This document shows, in pieces, positions 1 through 8,052 of a stretch of 64,000 nt of DNA. Every line of letters begins with the position of its first letter. Within the stretch, counting starts at the first letter, position 1. Where the stretch lies: positions 74,563 through 138,562 of the forward strand of contig JAXLQL010000023.1 of the NCBI GenBank assembly GCA_046331625.1, read 5' to 3'. Both the position numbers and the translations under genes were made by a program. The stretch is from JAXLQL01 sp046331625. GTDB taxonomy: Bacteria; Acidobacteriota; Terriglobia; Bryobacterales; Bryobacteraceae. Below the pieces are notes generated by a model. It saw nothing but the letters and a program-made list of their open reading frames with translations. It ran no database searches and was not told the origin of the DNA.

Positions 1-297
1 TTCATACGCGTCCTGCGCGCCCGCCATCCAAATCGAACCAACCTGGCGCAGTAGCTTCACGCCCCAGCGGCTCTGGTTCTCTTTCCACATCGGGAGCGAG
101 CGCGCGACCATCTCGGTGTAGATCGCATTGGGACCATACGAGCCGCGGATCACACGCGTTTCATCGCCGGAGGTTGAGCGGGAATTGCCGGGTCCCCAGG
201 CATCGAGGAGCGTGACGCGCGCGCCCGAGCGAATCAGGTGAAGGGCGGTCCAGCCGCCGATGGCGCCTGCGCCAACGACAGTTACAAAGAGCGGCAC
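1..297 (-). CDS. FAD-dependent oxidoreductase (DAO family), C-terminal part cut off by window edge
   Basis: This is the N-terminal 99 codons of a flavin-dependent amine or sugar oxidoreductase of the DAO/sarcosine-oxidase type. The first residues form a Rossmann beta strand with the dinucleotide-binding motif VVGAGAIGGWTAL, and the end of the second strand reads VTLLDAWGPGNSRSTSGDE, the region that binds the ADP ribose of FAD. It continues ETRVIRGSYGPNAIY, usual for this family. The start is a GTG at 297, preceded by GGAGG at 306-310 with an 8-nt spacer; it lies inside the end of maf, so the two genes overlap by 16 nt and are probably co-translated. The substrate cannot be told from this fragment. 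Confidence 0.85.
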   Translation of the reverse strand, partial: MPLFVTVVGAGAIGGWTALHLIRSGARVTLLDAWGPGNSRSTSGDETRVIRGSYGPNAIYTEMVARSLPMWKENQSRWGVKLLRQVGSIWMAGAQDAYE

Positions 298-842
298 GAC
301 ATGGTCCTCCAATGGCGCCAAACCATCGAAACCGGTAAACCGACAACGTTGAAATAGCAGCCTTCCACGCGATCGATGAATTTCGACGCGAGACCCTGGA
401 TGCCGTAGGCGCCGGCTTTGTCCATGGGCTCGCCGCTTGCGACGTATTCGGCGATGTCGGCGTCGCTGAGCGGGAGGAAGCGGACGCGGGTGACCTCGCA
501 ATCGGAGACGAGTTCCCTGCCCCGGCGGAGACAGATGCCGGTGAGGACCTCGTGCGTACGGCCGGCGAGCAAGCGGATCATGCGGGCGGCATCGGCGGGG
601 TCGGCGGGTTTTTCGAGGATGTGATTGTCGACGAGGACGGTGGTGTCGGCAGCGAGGACAATCTCATCGGGCGCGGCGGCAACGGCGAGGGCTTTCTCGC
701 GGGCGAGGCGGATGACGTAGTCGCGCGCGGGTTCGGAGGGGGCGCGAGTTTCGTCGATGCGGGCGGGCCGGACGGTGAAGGCGATTCCGGCGGCGGAGAG
801 GAGTTCGGCGCGGCGAGGGGAGGCCGAGGCGAGGACGAGCAT
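282..842 (-). CDS. maf: Maf family nucleoside triphosphate pyrophosphatase
   Basis: This 186-residue protein is a Maf/YhdE-type house-cleaning enzyme that hydrolyses dTTP, UTP and modified nucleotides to monophosphates in the cytoplasm. The family signatures are all visible: LASASPRRAELL at residues 3-14 (phosphate-binding loop), VLAADTTV near residue 64 with the general-base aspartate, DKAGAYGIQG near residue 141, and EGCYFNVVGLP near 160. Length is normal for the family. The gene ends 16 nt inside the downstream FAD oxidoreductase, so both are probably read from one mRNA. I see no clear Shine-Dalgarno sequence in front of the ATG at 842. The exact preference (dTTP/UTP against 7-methyl-GTP) is not certain, although the AADT and DKAGAYGIQG pattern fits YhdE better than YceF. 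Confidence 0.95.
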   Translation of the reverse strand: MLVLASASPRRAELLSAAGIAFTVRPARIDETRAPSEPARDYVIRLAREKALAVAAAPDEIVLAADTTVLVDNHILEKPADPADAARMIRLLAGRTHEVLTGICLRRGRELVSDCEVTRVRFLPLSDADIAEYVASGEPMDKAGAYGIQGLASKFIDRVEGCYFNVVGLPVSMVWRHWRTMSCRSL

Positions 843-1433
843 AAGGGTCCATGATAGCGGGGGGTCGTGGTCGTTCGATCACGCGAATTGAGCGAGGGCG
901 TTGCCCTGACGCGGAGCAGAATTTGACGGGCCGCAAGATCGCTATTGTGGTGCTTACGAACTCCAGTTGGCGCGTCGTGCGGCGGTACGTTGACCGCGTC
1001 GCCGGCGCCATCGACGCAGCCACGCCTGGGAGCTACAGCGAAGTTGCAATCCCGCGTGAATAAGCGCTGCATTGGGTCGCCCGTCATTTTTGAACAATAC
1101 TTCCGCGCCGCTCATCCGCTGCCTTCCTGCGCCTCTCGCTCGTGAACCCATGACCGGCGGGGCGTCAGCGCTGTCGTCGCCGTCGCTCGCGATTGAACGG
1201 TCTCTCGAACTGCCCCGACGCCGTTTCAATCGCAACAGCGTTATGTCGCATCGGGCGTCGTGCCGGGTGCGCGTGATGCCGGTGGTGCAGACGGTTCCCC
1301 TTGCGCTCGGCGCTGTGCGTGCGGAGCTTCTCAAAAGCAGCGGGACCATCGACGAATTCCCCACGATCAGCTTACTGGCTGCCGATCAGAATCTCCTTGC
1401 GGAGATCCACAGGCTCGGGCTGTTTCGAATTCA
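843..1433. other. 591-bp stretch without a convincing gene
   Basis: No open frame here looks like a protein by composition or motif. The only suggestive piece is plus-strand 925-1063, which reads GRKIAIVVLTNSSWRVV followed by a helical segment and a stop. This resembles the C-terminal tail of a larger enzyme, but nothing upstream continues it because maf occupies the opposite strand. It may be a relic of decayed DNA between maf and the DUF72 gene. No promoter or hairpin of note was found. Confidence 0.4.
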
Positions 1434-2345
1434 TCATGCCGCGAACAAGGACTGCTGCACCGGCGCCGCCGGGACCTCCACCGGCCGGATCGGAATCACC
1501 ACCGCCGGCGGCTTCGCCACCGGACGCTCCACGCCTTGGATCACGCTCTGCATCTGCAGCGCGTTGATCACGCTCTTGCCCGAAGCGTCGTTGTTGAAAA
1601 TGACGTAGGTCGCTTCGGCGTGCGGAGCGAAGCGAGCGATCCGCGCCTTCCACTGTTCGAGCTGCGCGAGCGAGTACAGATAGTCGTTGCCAGTCACGCG
1701 ATAGGAGCGATCGTCAAACGCATCATGCGCGGGACCTACCTGCCGCCCATGCAGCTTCACGTAGCCGAGCCGCCACGTGAGATACGAAGTCGGCGGCGTG
1801 GCGCGCACGCCTTCCGGCTGATCGAGATTGCAAAACGAAATGTGATAGTCGATCAACGTGCCGACGCCTTCTTCCGTGGCCCAGGACCCGTGGCGGAGTT
1901 CGGCCACCAACGGAAAACGGTGAAACTCTCGCCGCAGGCGAATGAGGAAATCTTTGTTCTCCGCGTTGAAGCGGAATGCAGAGGGAAACTGCATGAGTAC
2001 GCAACCGAGTTTTCCCCGCTTCGCCAGCGGTTCGAGCCCCTCCGAGAATGCCTTGATCTTCGCCGCGTCGAGACTGCGTTCATGGGTGAAGTCGCGATGC
2101 AACCGCACCGTGAACTGGAAACGCGGATTGTGCTCCACCTTCGAGGCCCAGAGGCGGGTCAGTTCCGGCCTCGGATAGTCGTAGAAGGGTTGGGGTGCTT
2201 CGACGACATCGAATCGCTCGGCCAGGAACTCCAACGGATGGAAGCTCCGGGGCTTGGGTCGAGGATAGACATAACGGTCCCAATGCGGGAACTGCCATCC
2301 GGCGACGCCAACTCGAACGATGGGGGAGGACGGGGTCGAAGACAT
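1434..2345 (-). CDS. DUF72 family protein (YecE-like)
   Basis: This 303-residue protein belongs to DUF72, a TIM-barrel family of unknown enzymatic role found across bacteria. Seen in the sequence: VRVGVAGWQFPHWD at residues 11-24 (the family's GxxGW start), FQFTVRLHRDFTHE (the conserved F-x-VK/R-h-x-x-hTHE strand), GCVLMQFPSAF, and VAELRHGSWA (the usual h-ELRHxSW motif), then YVKLHGRQ and a C-terminal VIFNNDASGKSVINA, matching the family's FNNx...A-NA ending. The last 30 residues are a Pro/Val-rich tail. One oddity is EAPQPFYDYP at the position where most members carry E-INSTFY. It stands alone behind its own strong promoter at 2380-2408. Confidence 0.9.
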   Translation of the reverse strand: MSSTPSSPIVRVGVAGWQFPHWDRYVYPRPKPRSFHPLEFLAERFDVVEAPQPFYDYPRPELTRLWASKVEHNPRFQFTVRLHRDFTHERSLDAAKIKAFSEGLEPLAKRGKLGCVLMQFPSAFRFNAENKDFLIRLRREFHRFPLVAELRHGSWATEEGVGTLIDYHISFCNLDQPEGVRATPPTSYLTWRLGYVKLHGRQVGPAHDAFDDRSYRVTGNDYLYSLAQLEQWKARIARFAPHAEATYVIFNNDASGKSVINALQMQSVIQGVERPVAKPPAVVIPIRPVEVPAAPVQQSLFAA

Positions 2346-2379
2346 GAGGCACCTTCAGATTCGCTTTTTCTTCGCCACC

Positions 2380-2408
2380 AGAATATACCCATGGGAGCGG
2401 GAGGTCAA
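2380..2408 (-). promoter_or_regulatory. sigma-70-type promoter of the DUF72 gene
   Basis: On the minus strand a TTGACC -35 box (2408-2403) is followed after exactly 17 bp by a TATTCT -10 box (2385-2380). Transcription would start near 2373, giving a 5' leader of about 28 nt before the ATG at 2345. The same two hexamers with the same spacing occur in front of the gene at 51164, which supports both. Confidence 0.7.
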
Positions 2409-2649
2409 GAGGAATCTTTCGCCTTCTGTTCCCCTATTGATGAACGAACTTTAACATTGCGTAGGGTAACTGGAGTGGGGGGGGGCAGCGCCTTATCGAC
2501 ATCCCCGTTACGACAGCGGGCACCTCACCCCTCATCACCCAAATCCGGTGCCCGCTACTCCAACCTTAATTTCCCTTTCCTGAAAGACCCCGAGTAACAA
2601 GCACCTGCCTAGCGTAGCCGCTGAAGCAGACTCGGCACGGACCTCCGGC

Positions 2650-2690
2650 AGCGGGACTCCAGCCGCTGGCTAAAAGCCCGCCGTACACGG
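2650..2690 (+). repeat. decayed copy of the dispersed hairpin repeat
   Basis: The segment begins AGCGGGACT as the intact copies do, has GGCTAAAAGCC in place of the second hairpin, and ends CCGCCGTACACGG. That end closely matches the tail after the half copy at 48801 (CCGCCCTACACGG), so these two may form a sub-family. Confidence 0.45.
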
Positions 2691-2748
2691 GAGGGCGAGT
2701 GCTGGCGCCGGAACCGAATGTCTCTCGGGTCTCGGCGCGACAATCGGC

Positions 2749-2798
2749 AGCGGGAGGTGTAGTCGCGCACTGGCTGAAAGCGGAGGCCTGCCCCGCAT
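2749..2798 (+). repeat. possible decayed copy of the dispersed hairpin repeat
   Basis: The order of blocks follows the repeat: AGCGGGA, then AGTCGCGCA, GGCTGAA and GCCTGCCCCGCATC. The last block differs by one base from GCCTGCCCCACAT of the intact copies. Pairing in the first hairpin is lost. Confidence 0.35.
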
Positions 2799-2936
2799 CG
2801 CGGTAGGGCCGCAACCGCAGATCGTCTGTGCTGAGACCGCCGAGTAGTACATGGACGATAGCAATGCCCGGGCTCAGGATCTGGGCTCCCGAGTCCGGGC
2901 TGTTTCTGGCGGGCGGGTTTGGATACGCGAAGCGGA

Positions 2937-3095
2937 CTAGCGCTTGCGCTGACCCTTCGCGAGCTTCTTGACCTTCTTCTTGACGGAACCGCGCGCAACG
3001 GAAGAGGCGCGCTTCGGCTTGGGAGGCGCCGCCTTGCGAGCCTTGCGCTTGGCCTTCTTACGTTCTTCTTTATCGGTGATGTTCTTCGTGTTCAT
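2937..3095 (-). CDS. small very basic protein coupled to the helicase gene
   Basis: This is a 52-residue protein that begins MNTKNITDKEERKKAKRKAR, continues with KPKR and VKKKVKKLAKGQ segments and ends RKR. More than 40 % of residues are Lys or Arg, with Ala and Pro as in the basic tails of DNA- or RNA-binding proteins. Its ATG overlaps the helicase stop codon (TAATG, one shared base at 3095), so it is probably translated by re-initiation after pcrA. No known domain is recognised. A nucleic-acid-binding partner of the helicase is a reasonable guess, but a ribosome- or nucleoid-associated role is equally possible. The good coupling and strong composition bias argue that it is real. Confidence 0.65.
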   Translation of the reverse strand: MNTKNITDKEERKKAKRKARKAAPPKPKRASSVARGSVKKKVKKLAKGQRKR

Positions 3096-5569
3096 TAGTC
3101 GAGTTTCAATCCTGCGTACTTAGCGATCAGCTTCTTGAGTCCGTGTCCGGCGAACGAGACGGTCAGCTTGGCGTCGTCACCGTCGCCTTCCTGCCGCAAC
3201 ACCGTGCCCCGGCCGTACTTGGGGTGCTGGATGGTGGCCCCTTCCCAACCGCGCTTTTTCTTGGCGGCTCCGAAAGGCGCGGCCACAGGGGGCTGCACCG
3301 GTCTCGGACCTGCCGGTTTCGGAACAGGCGCAGGAGCAGACAATTGCGGCGCCACCGGCTTGGGCGCCTGCTGCGGCGCGGCCGGAGAACCACCCGGCGC
3401 TCCACGCGCGGGAATTCCCCGGTCCCGAAAGAACTGGGAAATGTTCTCTACAGAATTATAAGTCTTTCCCGAGTACGGCTGCCGGGCAGCGTTTTGCCCG
3501 GGACGTTGCCATGGTTTGGCGGCTTGGCGAATCTGGTCAGTGGTGGAGCGCACGTTCTCGCGAACGAACGAGCGTTCGGAGAACAGATCGATTTCGTCAT
3601 CGCCTTCGAAGCCCTCCGCATCGAGATCCACCGCGCCCTGAAAATCGCACAGTTCCTTGGGAATCTCGCGGAGGAATCGCGACGGCATCGCCGGCTCGAG
3701 CGGACCGCCGCCATAACGCCTGCGCGCTCGGGCGTGGCTGAGCGAAAGCCTCTGCTCGGCTCGCGTCATGCCCACGTAGCAGAGGCGGCGCTCTTCTTCC
3801 ATCATCGATGGGCTGTCGAGCGAACGCGAGTGCGGGAACAAGCCCTCTTCCATTCCAGCAAGGAACACGAGTGGAAACTCGAGCCCCTTGGCATTGTGGA
3901 CGGTGAGCAGGGAAATCTGCGCACGCGCGTCGACACTATCGGCATCGGCCACCAGCGCCGCGTGATCCAGGAAATCGGCCAAACCTTCGCCGCGCTCGGC
4001 GGCTTCGGCGGCGGCATTCAGTAGTTCGTCGAGGTTTTCGAGCTTGCCTTCGATGCCCGGAGTTTTGTCCTCTTTGAGCATCTGGCGATAGCCGGTCCGC
4101 TCGAGGATCGTGTCGAGCAACTCGTGGAGCTTCACCACGCCCATCTTCTCGCGCAGCGTCTCGATCAAGTGGCGGAATGCCGCCACGGCAACCTCAGCCC
4201 GCCCCGGCAACAGCTTCCTCGAGAGCATGTCGTGGATCGCGTCCCACATCGACATGTTGTTCTCGCGGGCGTGAAGATCGATCTGCTCCACCGTGGTCTT
4301 GCCGATGCCGCGCGCCGGAACATTGATGATGCGCTGCAGGCTGATCGAATCGGTGGGAACCAGCAGCAGCTTCAGGTAGGCGAGCATGTCCTTGATCTCG
4401 GCTCGCTGATAGAAGCTGAGTCCGCCCACCACGTTGTAGGTGAGGCGGTAGCGGCGCAACGCCTCTTCCACCTGGCGCGACTGGGCATTGGTGCGATAGA
4501 GCACGGCGACGTGGGTCTTGGGATCTTTGCGGACCGCGGCGGCGATTTGGCCGGCGATCCAGAGTGCCTCGCCCTCGCCTTCCATCGCCTGGTAGATGGT
4601 GATCTTCGAGCCGGCGGTGGACTCGGTCCAAAGCCATTTTCCCTTGCGCTCGGTGTTGTTCGAGATCACCTGGCTGGCGGCTTCGAGAATGTTCTTGGTG
4701 GAGCGGTAGTTCTGCTCGAGGCGGATGATGACGGCGTTCGGGAAGTCGCGCTCGAAGTCGAGGATGTTCTTGATGTCGGCGCCGCGCCACGAGTAGATCG
4801 ACTGGTCCTCGTCGCCGACGGCACCCACGTTGTTGCCGGAGCCGGCGAGCAGGCGGGTGAGCTCGTACTGGGTGCGGTTGGTGTCCTGATACTCGTCGAT
4901 CATCAGGAACTCGAGGCGGCGGTTCCAGGCCTCGCGCGTTGGGGCGTCGTGTTTCAGCAAGCGCACGCTTTCGATGAGTAGGTCATCGAAGTCGAAGGCG
5001 TTGGCGCGGATCAGCGAGTCATTGTACTGCTCGAACAACGCGGCGATGTGGCGCGCCATCGGATCGCGGTCTTTCGCGATGTCCTCGGGGCCCTCGCCCT
5101 TGTTCTTCGCGGCGGAAATGGCGGCCAGCACGCGGCGCGGCGGGAGTTGCTTGTCATCGATCGATTTCGCCTTGTAGAGCGACTTCAACAGCGACAACTG
5201 GTCGTCGTCGTCATAGATGAGGAAGTTGCGCGTGAAGCCCGGGCGGAACTCGGCCAGGGGCATTCCATCACGGCGCAGCAGGCGAACGCAGAACGAGTGA
5301 AAGGTGGAGAGCACCGGACCGCGGCCGGGCGGAAGCGATCCGGCCAAGAGCTTGGCGATGCGCTCGCGCATTTCCGCCGCGGCTTTGTTGGTGAAAGTGA
5401 CGGCCAGGATCGATTCCGGAACCACGCCGTAGTTGGAAACGAGATGGCTGATGCGATGGGTGACGACGCGCGTCTTGCCGCTTCCGGCGCCAGCCAGGAT
5501 GAGGAGTGGCCCCTCGACGTGCGCGACCGCTTGTTGCTGTTGCGGATTGAGCCCGGAGAGGAAATCCAT
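3095..5569 (-). CDS. pcrA: ATP-dependent 3'-5' DNA helicase PcrA/UvrD
   Basis: This superfamily 1A helicase unwinds DNA in nucleotide excision repair, mismatch repair and replication restart. With the ATG at 5569 it has 824 residues. Motifs in order: Q-motif LNPQQQQAV (7-15), Walker A LAGAGSGKTRVV, motif Ia VTFTNKAAAEM, Walker B/II MIDEYQDTN, motif III VGDEDQSIYSWRGAD, motif IV RLEQNYRS, motif V VHNAKGLEFPLVF and motif VI YVGMTRAEQRL. The last 50 residues (GWEGATIQHPKYGRGTVL onward) are the PcrA-type C-terminal tail that contacts RNA polymerase in known homologues, after a Pro/Ala linker. The frame stays open to an ATG at 5671, but those extra 34 residues look non-conserved and MDFLSGLNPQQ matches the usual start, although no Shine-Dalgarno sequence precedes it. 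Confidence 0.95.
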   Translation of the reverse strand: MDFLSGLNPQQQQAVAHVEGPLLILAGAGSGKTRVVTHRISHLVSNYGVVPESILAVTFTNKAAAEMRERIAKLLAGSLPPGRGPVLSTFHSFCVRLLRRDGMPLAEFRPGFTRNFLIYDDDDQLSLLKSLYKAKSIDDKQLPPRRVLAAISAAKNKGEGPEDIAKDRDPMARHIAALFEQYNDSLIRANAFDFDDLLIESVRLLKHDAPTREAWNRRLEFLMIDEYQDTNRTQYELTRLLAGSGNNVGAVGDEDQSIYSWRGADIKNILDFERDFPNAVIIRLEQNYRSTKNILEAASQVISNNTERKGKWLWTESTAGSKITIYQAMEGEGEALWIAGQIAAAVRKDPKTHVAVLYRTNAQSRQVEEALRRYRLTYNVVGGLSFYQRAEIKDMLAYLKLLLVPTDSISLQRIINVPARGIGKTTVEQIDLHARENNMSMWDAIHDMLSRKLLPGRAEVAVAAFRHLIETLREKMGVVKLHELLDTILERTGYRQMLKEDKTPGIEGKLENLDELLNAAAEAAERGEGLADFLDHAALVADADSVDARAQISLLTVHNAKGLEFPLVFLAGMEEGLFPHSRSLDSPSMMEEERRLCYVGMTRAEQRLSLSHARARRRYGGGPLEPAMPSRFLREIPKELCDFQGAVDLDAEGFEGDDEIDLFSERSFVRENVRSTTDQIRQAAKPWQRPGQNAARQPYSGKTYNSVENISQFFRDRGIPARGAPGGSPAAPQQAPKPVAPQLSAPAPVPKPAGPRPVQPPVAAPFGAAKKKRGWEGATIQHPKYGRGTVLRQEGDGDDAKLTVSFAGHGLKKLIAKYAGLKLD

Positions 5570-5679
5570 GAAAGGGAGATCGGGGACGGCAGCTTCCGAG
5601 TCACCACCGGACCACCACAGATTGTAGCATGGGGTGGCAATACCCTCACTTACGACACACGAGGTCCCCATCTAAGTAG

Positions 5680-5709
5680 TTAGACTTAGTACGCCTAGTA
5701 CTATATACT
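5680..5709 (+). promoter_or_regulatory. promoter directly abutting an ATG, with an overlapping inverted repeat
   Basis: TTAGAC (5680-5685) and TATACT (5704-5709) are separated by 18 bp. Transcription should start at about 5716, the A of the next ATG, which would make the mRNA leaderless. An inverted repeat CTAAG (5672-5676) / CTTAG (5685-5689) overlaps the -35 box and could bind a regulator. The region also separates this gene from the divergent pcrA. Confidence 0.5.
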
Positions 5710-5715
5710 GGCTCC

Positions 5716-5877
5716 ATGACCAAACCTGCTGCCAGTTCCAGAGCATCGGAGTCGGTAGACCGGACCTTGAAGCTTCTCTATGCGAAGAGGGCTTATATTG
5801 AAGGGCTGATTCGGTCGATTGAGCAGTATCGGAGGCTCGACACGCGAATGACGCAAGTGCTCAAGCGCGTTGCCTGA
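5716..5877 (+). CDS. small helical protein, probably from a leaderless mRNA
   Basis: This 53-residue frame begins MTKPAASSRASESVDRTLKL and continues YAKRAYIEGLIRSIEQYRRL. After a Ser/Ala-rich start, the rest is an amphipathic helix with heptad-spaced Leu/Ile and many charges. I do not recognise a named family. Support comes from the promoter hexamers that place the transcription start on the ATG, codon use like neighbouring genes, and a clean stop 85 nt before the next gene. It is divergent from pcrA. A small coiled-coil regulator or adaptor is possible; function is unknown. Confidence 0.55.
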   Translation: MTKPAASSRASESVDRTLKLLYAKRAYIEGLIRSIEQYRRLDTRMTQVLKRVA

Positions 5878-5962
5878 AGGGAGAACCGAGGGGTCGCGAA
5901 TTCAGCAATACGGCACTGGGGCGGTGTCATCCTCCAGTTGTGTCGAGTATCCTGAATGTTCC

Positions 5963-7045
5963 ATGCGACACACGACATTTGCGCTGGCGAGCGCAATCGG
6001 CCTAGCGGTAACCCTGCCCCTGTCAGCGGGGCACACCGAAGTGGCCATCCACGGCGAACAGTTCCTGATCAACGGAAAGCCCACCTACCAGGGCCGGACG
6101 TGGAATGGGAACAAGATCGAAGGCCTACTCATGAATTCACGCATGATCCAAGGAGTCTTCGATGACGAGAATCCCGAGACCGTGAACCGGTGGAAGTATC
6201 CCGACACCGGCCGCTGGGATGCCGAACGCAACATGCGCGAGTATCGGGCGGCGATGCCCGAGTGGCGCAAGCATGGCCTGCTTGCGTTCACACTCGGGAT
6301 GCAGGGCGGGAGTCCGGAAGGCTACTCGAAAGTGCAACCTTGGCGCAACAGCGCCTATGGGACAGACGGCGCGCTGAAGAAGCCGTTCGCGGCGCGGCTG
6401 AAGCGCATTCTCGACAAGGCCGACGCGCTGGGCATGGTGGTGATTCTCAACTACTTCTATTTTGGCCAGGACGAGTGGTTCGCCGATGCGGCGGCGTCCA
6501 AGCGCGCCGTCACCGAGACCACGCAATGGGTTTTGCGCCACGGCTACCGGAATGTGATCGTGGACCTGGTGAACGAGTGCGACAACCGCAGCTATGACCG
6601 CCCGGAGTTGCAGGCGGCGAATCTTCATGAACTGATCGAGCACGCCAAGTCGATCCAGGTGAAGGGACGGCGGCTTTTGGTGGGCACGAGCTTCAACGGC
6701 GGCCGGATTCCGCTGCCGAAGATCGTGGAGGTGTCTGACTTCGTGCTGCTGCACGGCAACGGAGTGAAAGATCCGAACCGAATCGCGGAGATGGTAAAGA
6801 CGGTGCGCGCGATGCCGGTGTGGAAGCCGAAGCCGGTGCTGTTCAATGAAGACGACCACTTCGATTTCGATCGGCCGGTGAACAACATGCGAAAGGCGAT
6901 CGAATCCTATGCCGGGTGGGGTTACTTCGATCCGGGCAAGGGCGACTACTCCGACGGCTACCAATCGATGCCGGTCAAATGGAGCATCAACAGCGAGCGC
7001 AAGAAGGCGTTCTTCGCCTTTCTGAAAGAGGTGACCGGACAATGA
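5963..7045 (+). CDS. secreted glycoside hydrolase-like TIM-barrel protein (clan A type)
   Basis: This is a 360-residue exported protein. Residues 1-22 are a signal peptide (basic n-region, AIGLAVTLPLSAG), followed by IHGEQFLINGKPTYQGRTW, a frequent opening of GH5-like barrels. Two glutamates sit where clan GH-A enzymes keep them: VIVDLVNECDN (acid/base, after strand 4) and PVLFNEDDHF (nucleophile, strand 7). A specific GH family or substrate is not clear; it may act on plant or microbial glycans. Start: ATG at 5963, the only one that gives a signal peptide. The stop overlaps the ATG of the following oxidoreductase by 4 nt (ATGA), which suggests one sugar-related operon. Confidence 0.8.
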   Translation: MRHTTFALASAIGLAVTLPLSAGHTEVAIHGEQFLINGKPTYQGRTWNGNKIEGLLMNSRMIQGVFDDENPETVNRWKYPDTGRWDAERNMREYRAAMPEWRKHGLLAFTLGMQGGSPEGYSKVQPWRNSAYGTDGALKKPFAARLKRILDKADALGMVVILNYFYFGQDEWFADAAASKRAVTETTQWVLRHGYRNVIVDLVNECDNRSYDRPELQAANLHELIEHAKSIQVKGRRLLVGTSFNGGRIPLPKIVEVSDFVLLHGNGVKDPNRIAEMVKTVRAMPVWKPKPVLFNEDDHFDFDRPVNNMRKAIESYAGWGYFDPGKGDYSDGYQSMPVKWSINSERKKAFFAFLKEVTGQ

Positions 7046-8052
7046 CGCCGCTGCGCGGGGGCGTGATCGGCTGCGGGTTCTTCGCGCAATTCCATTTGGA
7101 TGCCTGGCGGCGGATGCCGGATGCGGAGATCGTATGCGCGTGCGATCCGGATCTGGAGCGAGCAGCGCAGGCTGCTCCCCGGACATACGCTTCGGTGGCG
7201 GAAATGTTCCGGAACGAGCGGCTCGATTTCGTCGACATCGCAACGCGGCCGGAGACGCATCGTGACTTGGTGGAAGAAGCGGCGAGCCATGGCGTGGCGG
7301 TGATCTGCCAGAAGCCTCTGGCGCCCACGTGGGTCGAAGCCGTGGCGACGGTGAAGGCGGCGGAAGCGGCGGGGATTCCGTTCATGGTCCACGAGAACTG
7401 GCGCTGGCAGCCGTGGTATCGGGAAGTGGGCAAGCGCATTGCCGCGGGTGACATTGGCGCGCCAGTTACGTATCGCTTTCGGATCCGCAAGCGCGACGGG
7501 CACGGAGACGCTCCCTACGCTGCCCAGCCGTACTTTCGCCGGATGCCGCGACTGCTCATTTACGAAACGATGGTGCATCCGCTCGACACGGCGCGGTTCC
7601 TTTTCGGCGACATCGAGCGGGTGATGGCGTCGGGGGCGAAGCGGAATCCGGTCATCGTGGGCGAAGACTTCGTGCAGATTCTGGTGCGGCACGCCAGCGG
7701 CCTCGACGGGATCGCCGACGGGCACCGTTTTACAGACCTGGCGCCGGACAGTCCTCCGCTGGGCGACGCGAGTTTCGAAGGGGACGCGGGCGTTCTCGAG
7801 GTGCTGCCCACTGGAGATCTTCGCCTGAACGGCCGATTGATTCATGAGAACCGGTGTTCCGACGGATACCGGGGCGACAGCGTGCGCGCCACGCAGCAGA
7901 ACTTCATCGATGGATTGCTCGGCAGGAGCCGGTTCGAGACGGGTGGCCGGGATTACCTGGGTACGGTCGCGGCGGTGGAAGCCGGGTATTTGTCGATGGC
8001 GCGAGGCGCGGCGGTGAATCTTTCGGAGTTGGTGAGCCAGATCGGGCAATGA
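7042..8052 (+). CDS. Gfo/Idh/MocA family oxidoreductase
   Basis: This 336-residue protein has the N-terminal NAD(P)-binding Rossmann domain, GGVIGCGFFAQFHLDAWRRM at residues 6-25, with DPDL at the end of the second strand selecting the cofactor ribose. ICQKPLAPTWVEA near residue 93 is the family EKP motif in altered form (QKP). HENWRWQPW leads into the C-terminal alpha/beta domain. Members oxidise or epimerise sugars and cyclitols in the cytoplasm. It overlaps both neighbours by 4 nt (7042-7045 and 8049-8052), so it is translationally coupled to the secreted hydrolase upstream and the Pnkp-like gene downstream. The particular sugar cannot be inferred. No signal peptide is present, unlike many Gfo/Idh proteins in this phylum. 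Confidence 0.9.
   Translation: MTPLRGGVIGCGFFAQFHLDAWRRMPDAEIVCACDPDLERAAQAAPRTYASVAEMFRNERLDFVDIATRPETHRDLVEEAASHGVAVICQKPLAPTWVEAVATVKAAEAAGIPFMVHENWRWQPWYREVGKRIAAGDIGAPVTYRFRIRKRDGHGDAPYAAQPYFRRMPRLLIYETMVHPLDTARFLFGDIERVMASGAKRNPVIVGEDFVQILVRHASGLDGIADGHRFTDLAPDSPPLGDASFEGDAGVLEVLPTGDLRLNGRLIHENRCSDGYRGDSVRATQQNFIDGLLGRSRFETGGRDYLGTVAAVEAGYLSMARGAAVNLSELVSQIGQ

Larger units (their letters stand above)
2346..2936. other. 591-bp intergenic stretch with promoter and decayed hairpin repeats
   Basis: Besides the DUF72 promoter, this stretch holds a G9 run near 2478 and two sequences related to the dispersed hairpin repeat (about 2650-2690 and 2749-2798). None of the short open frames here looks protein-like. 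It probably also contains the transcription end of the pcrA operon, although I see no T-tailed hairpin. Confidence 0.5.

Noticed and set aside
925..1063. Possible gene tail ending VAIPRE after GRKIAIVVLTNSSW
   Set aside because: It looks protein-like for about 45 residues, but has no plausible start or upstream domain; kept only as a possible relic.
1434..2597. Plus-strand frame overlapping the DUF72 gene
   Set aside because: Low-complexity composition and full overlap with a gene whose motifs are intact on the other strand.
4124..4981. 285-codon plus-strand frame inside pcrA
   Set aside because: It is an antisense shadow of helicase motifs; high GC keeps such frames open.
5570..5671. N-terminal extension of PcrA from the ATG at 5671
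   Set aside because: The extra 34 residues have no similarity to helicase starts, and the canonical start MDFLSGLNPQQ is available at 5569.
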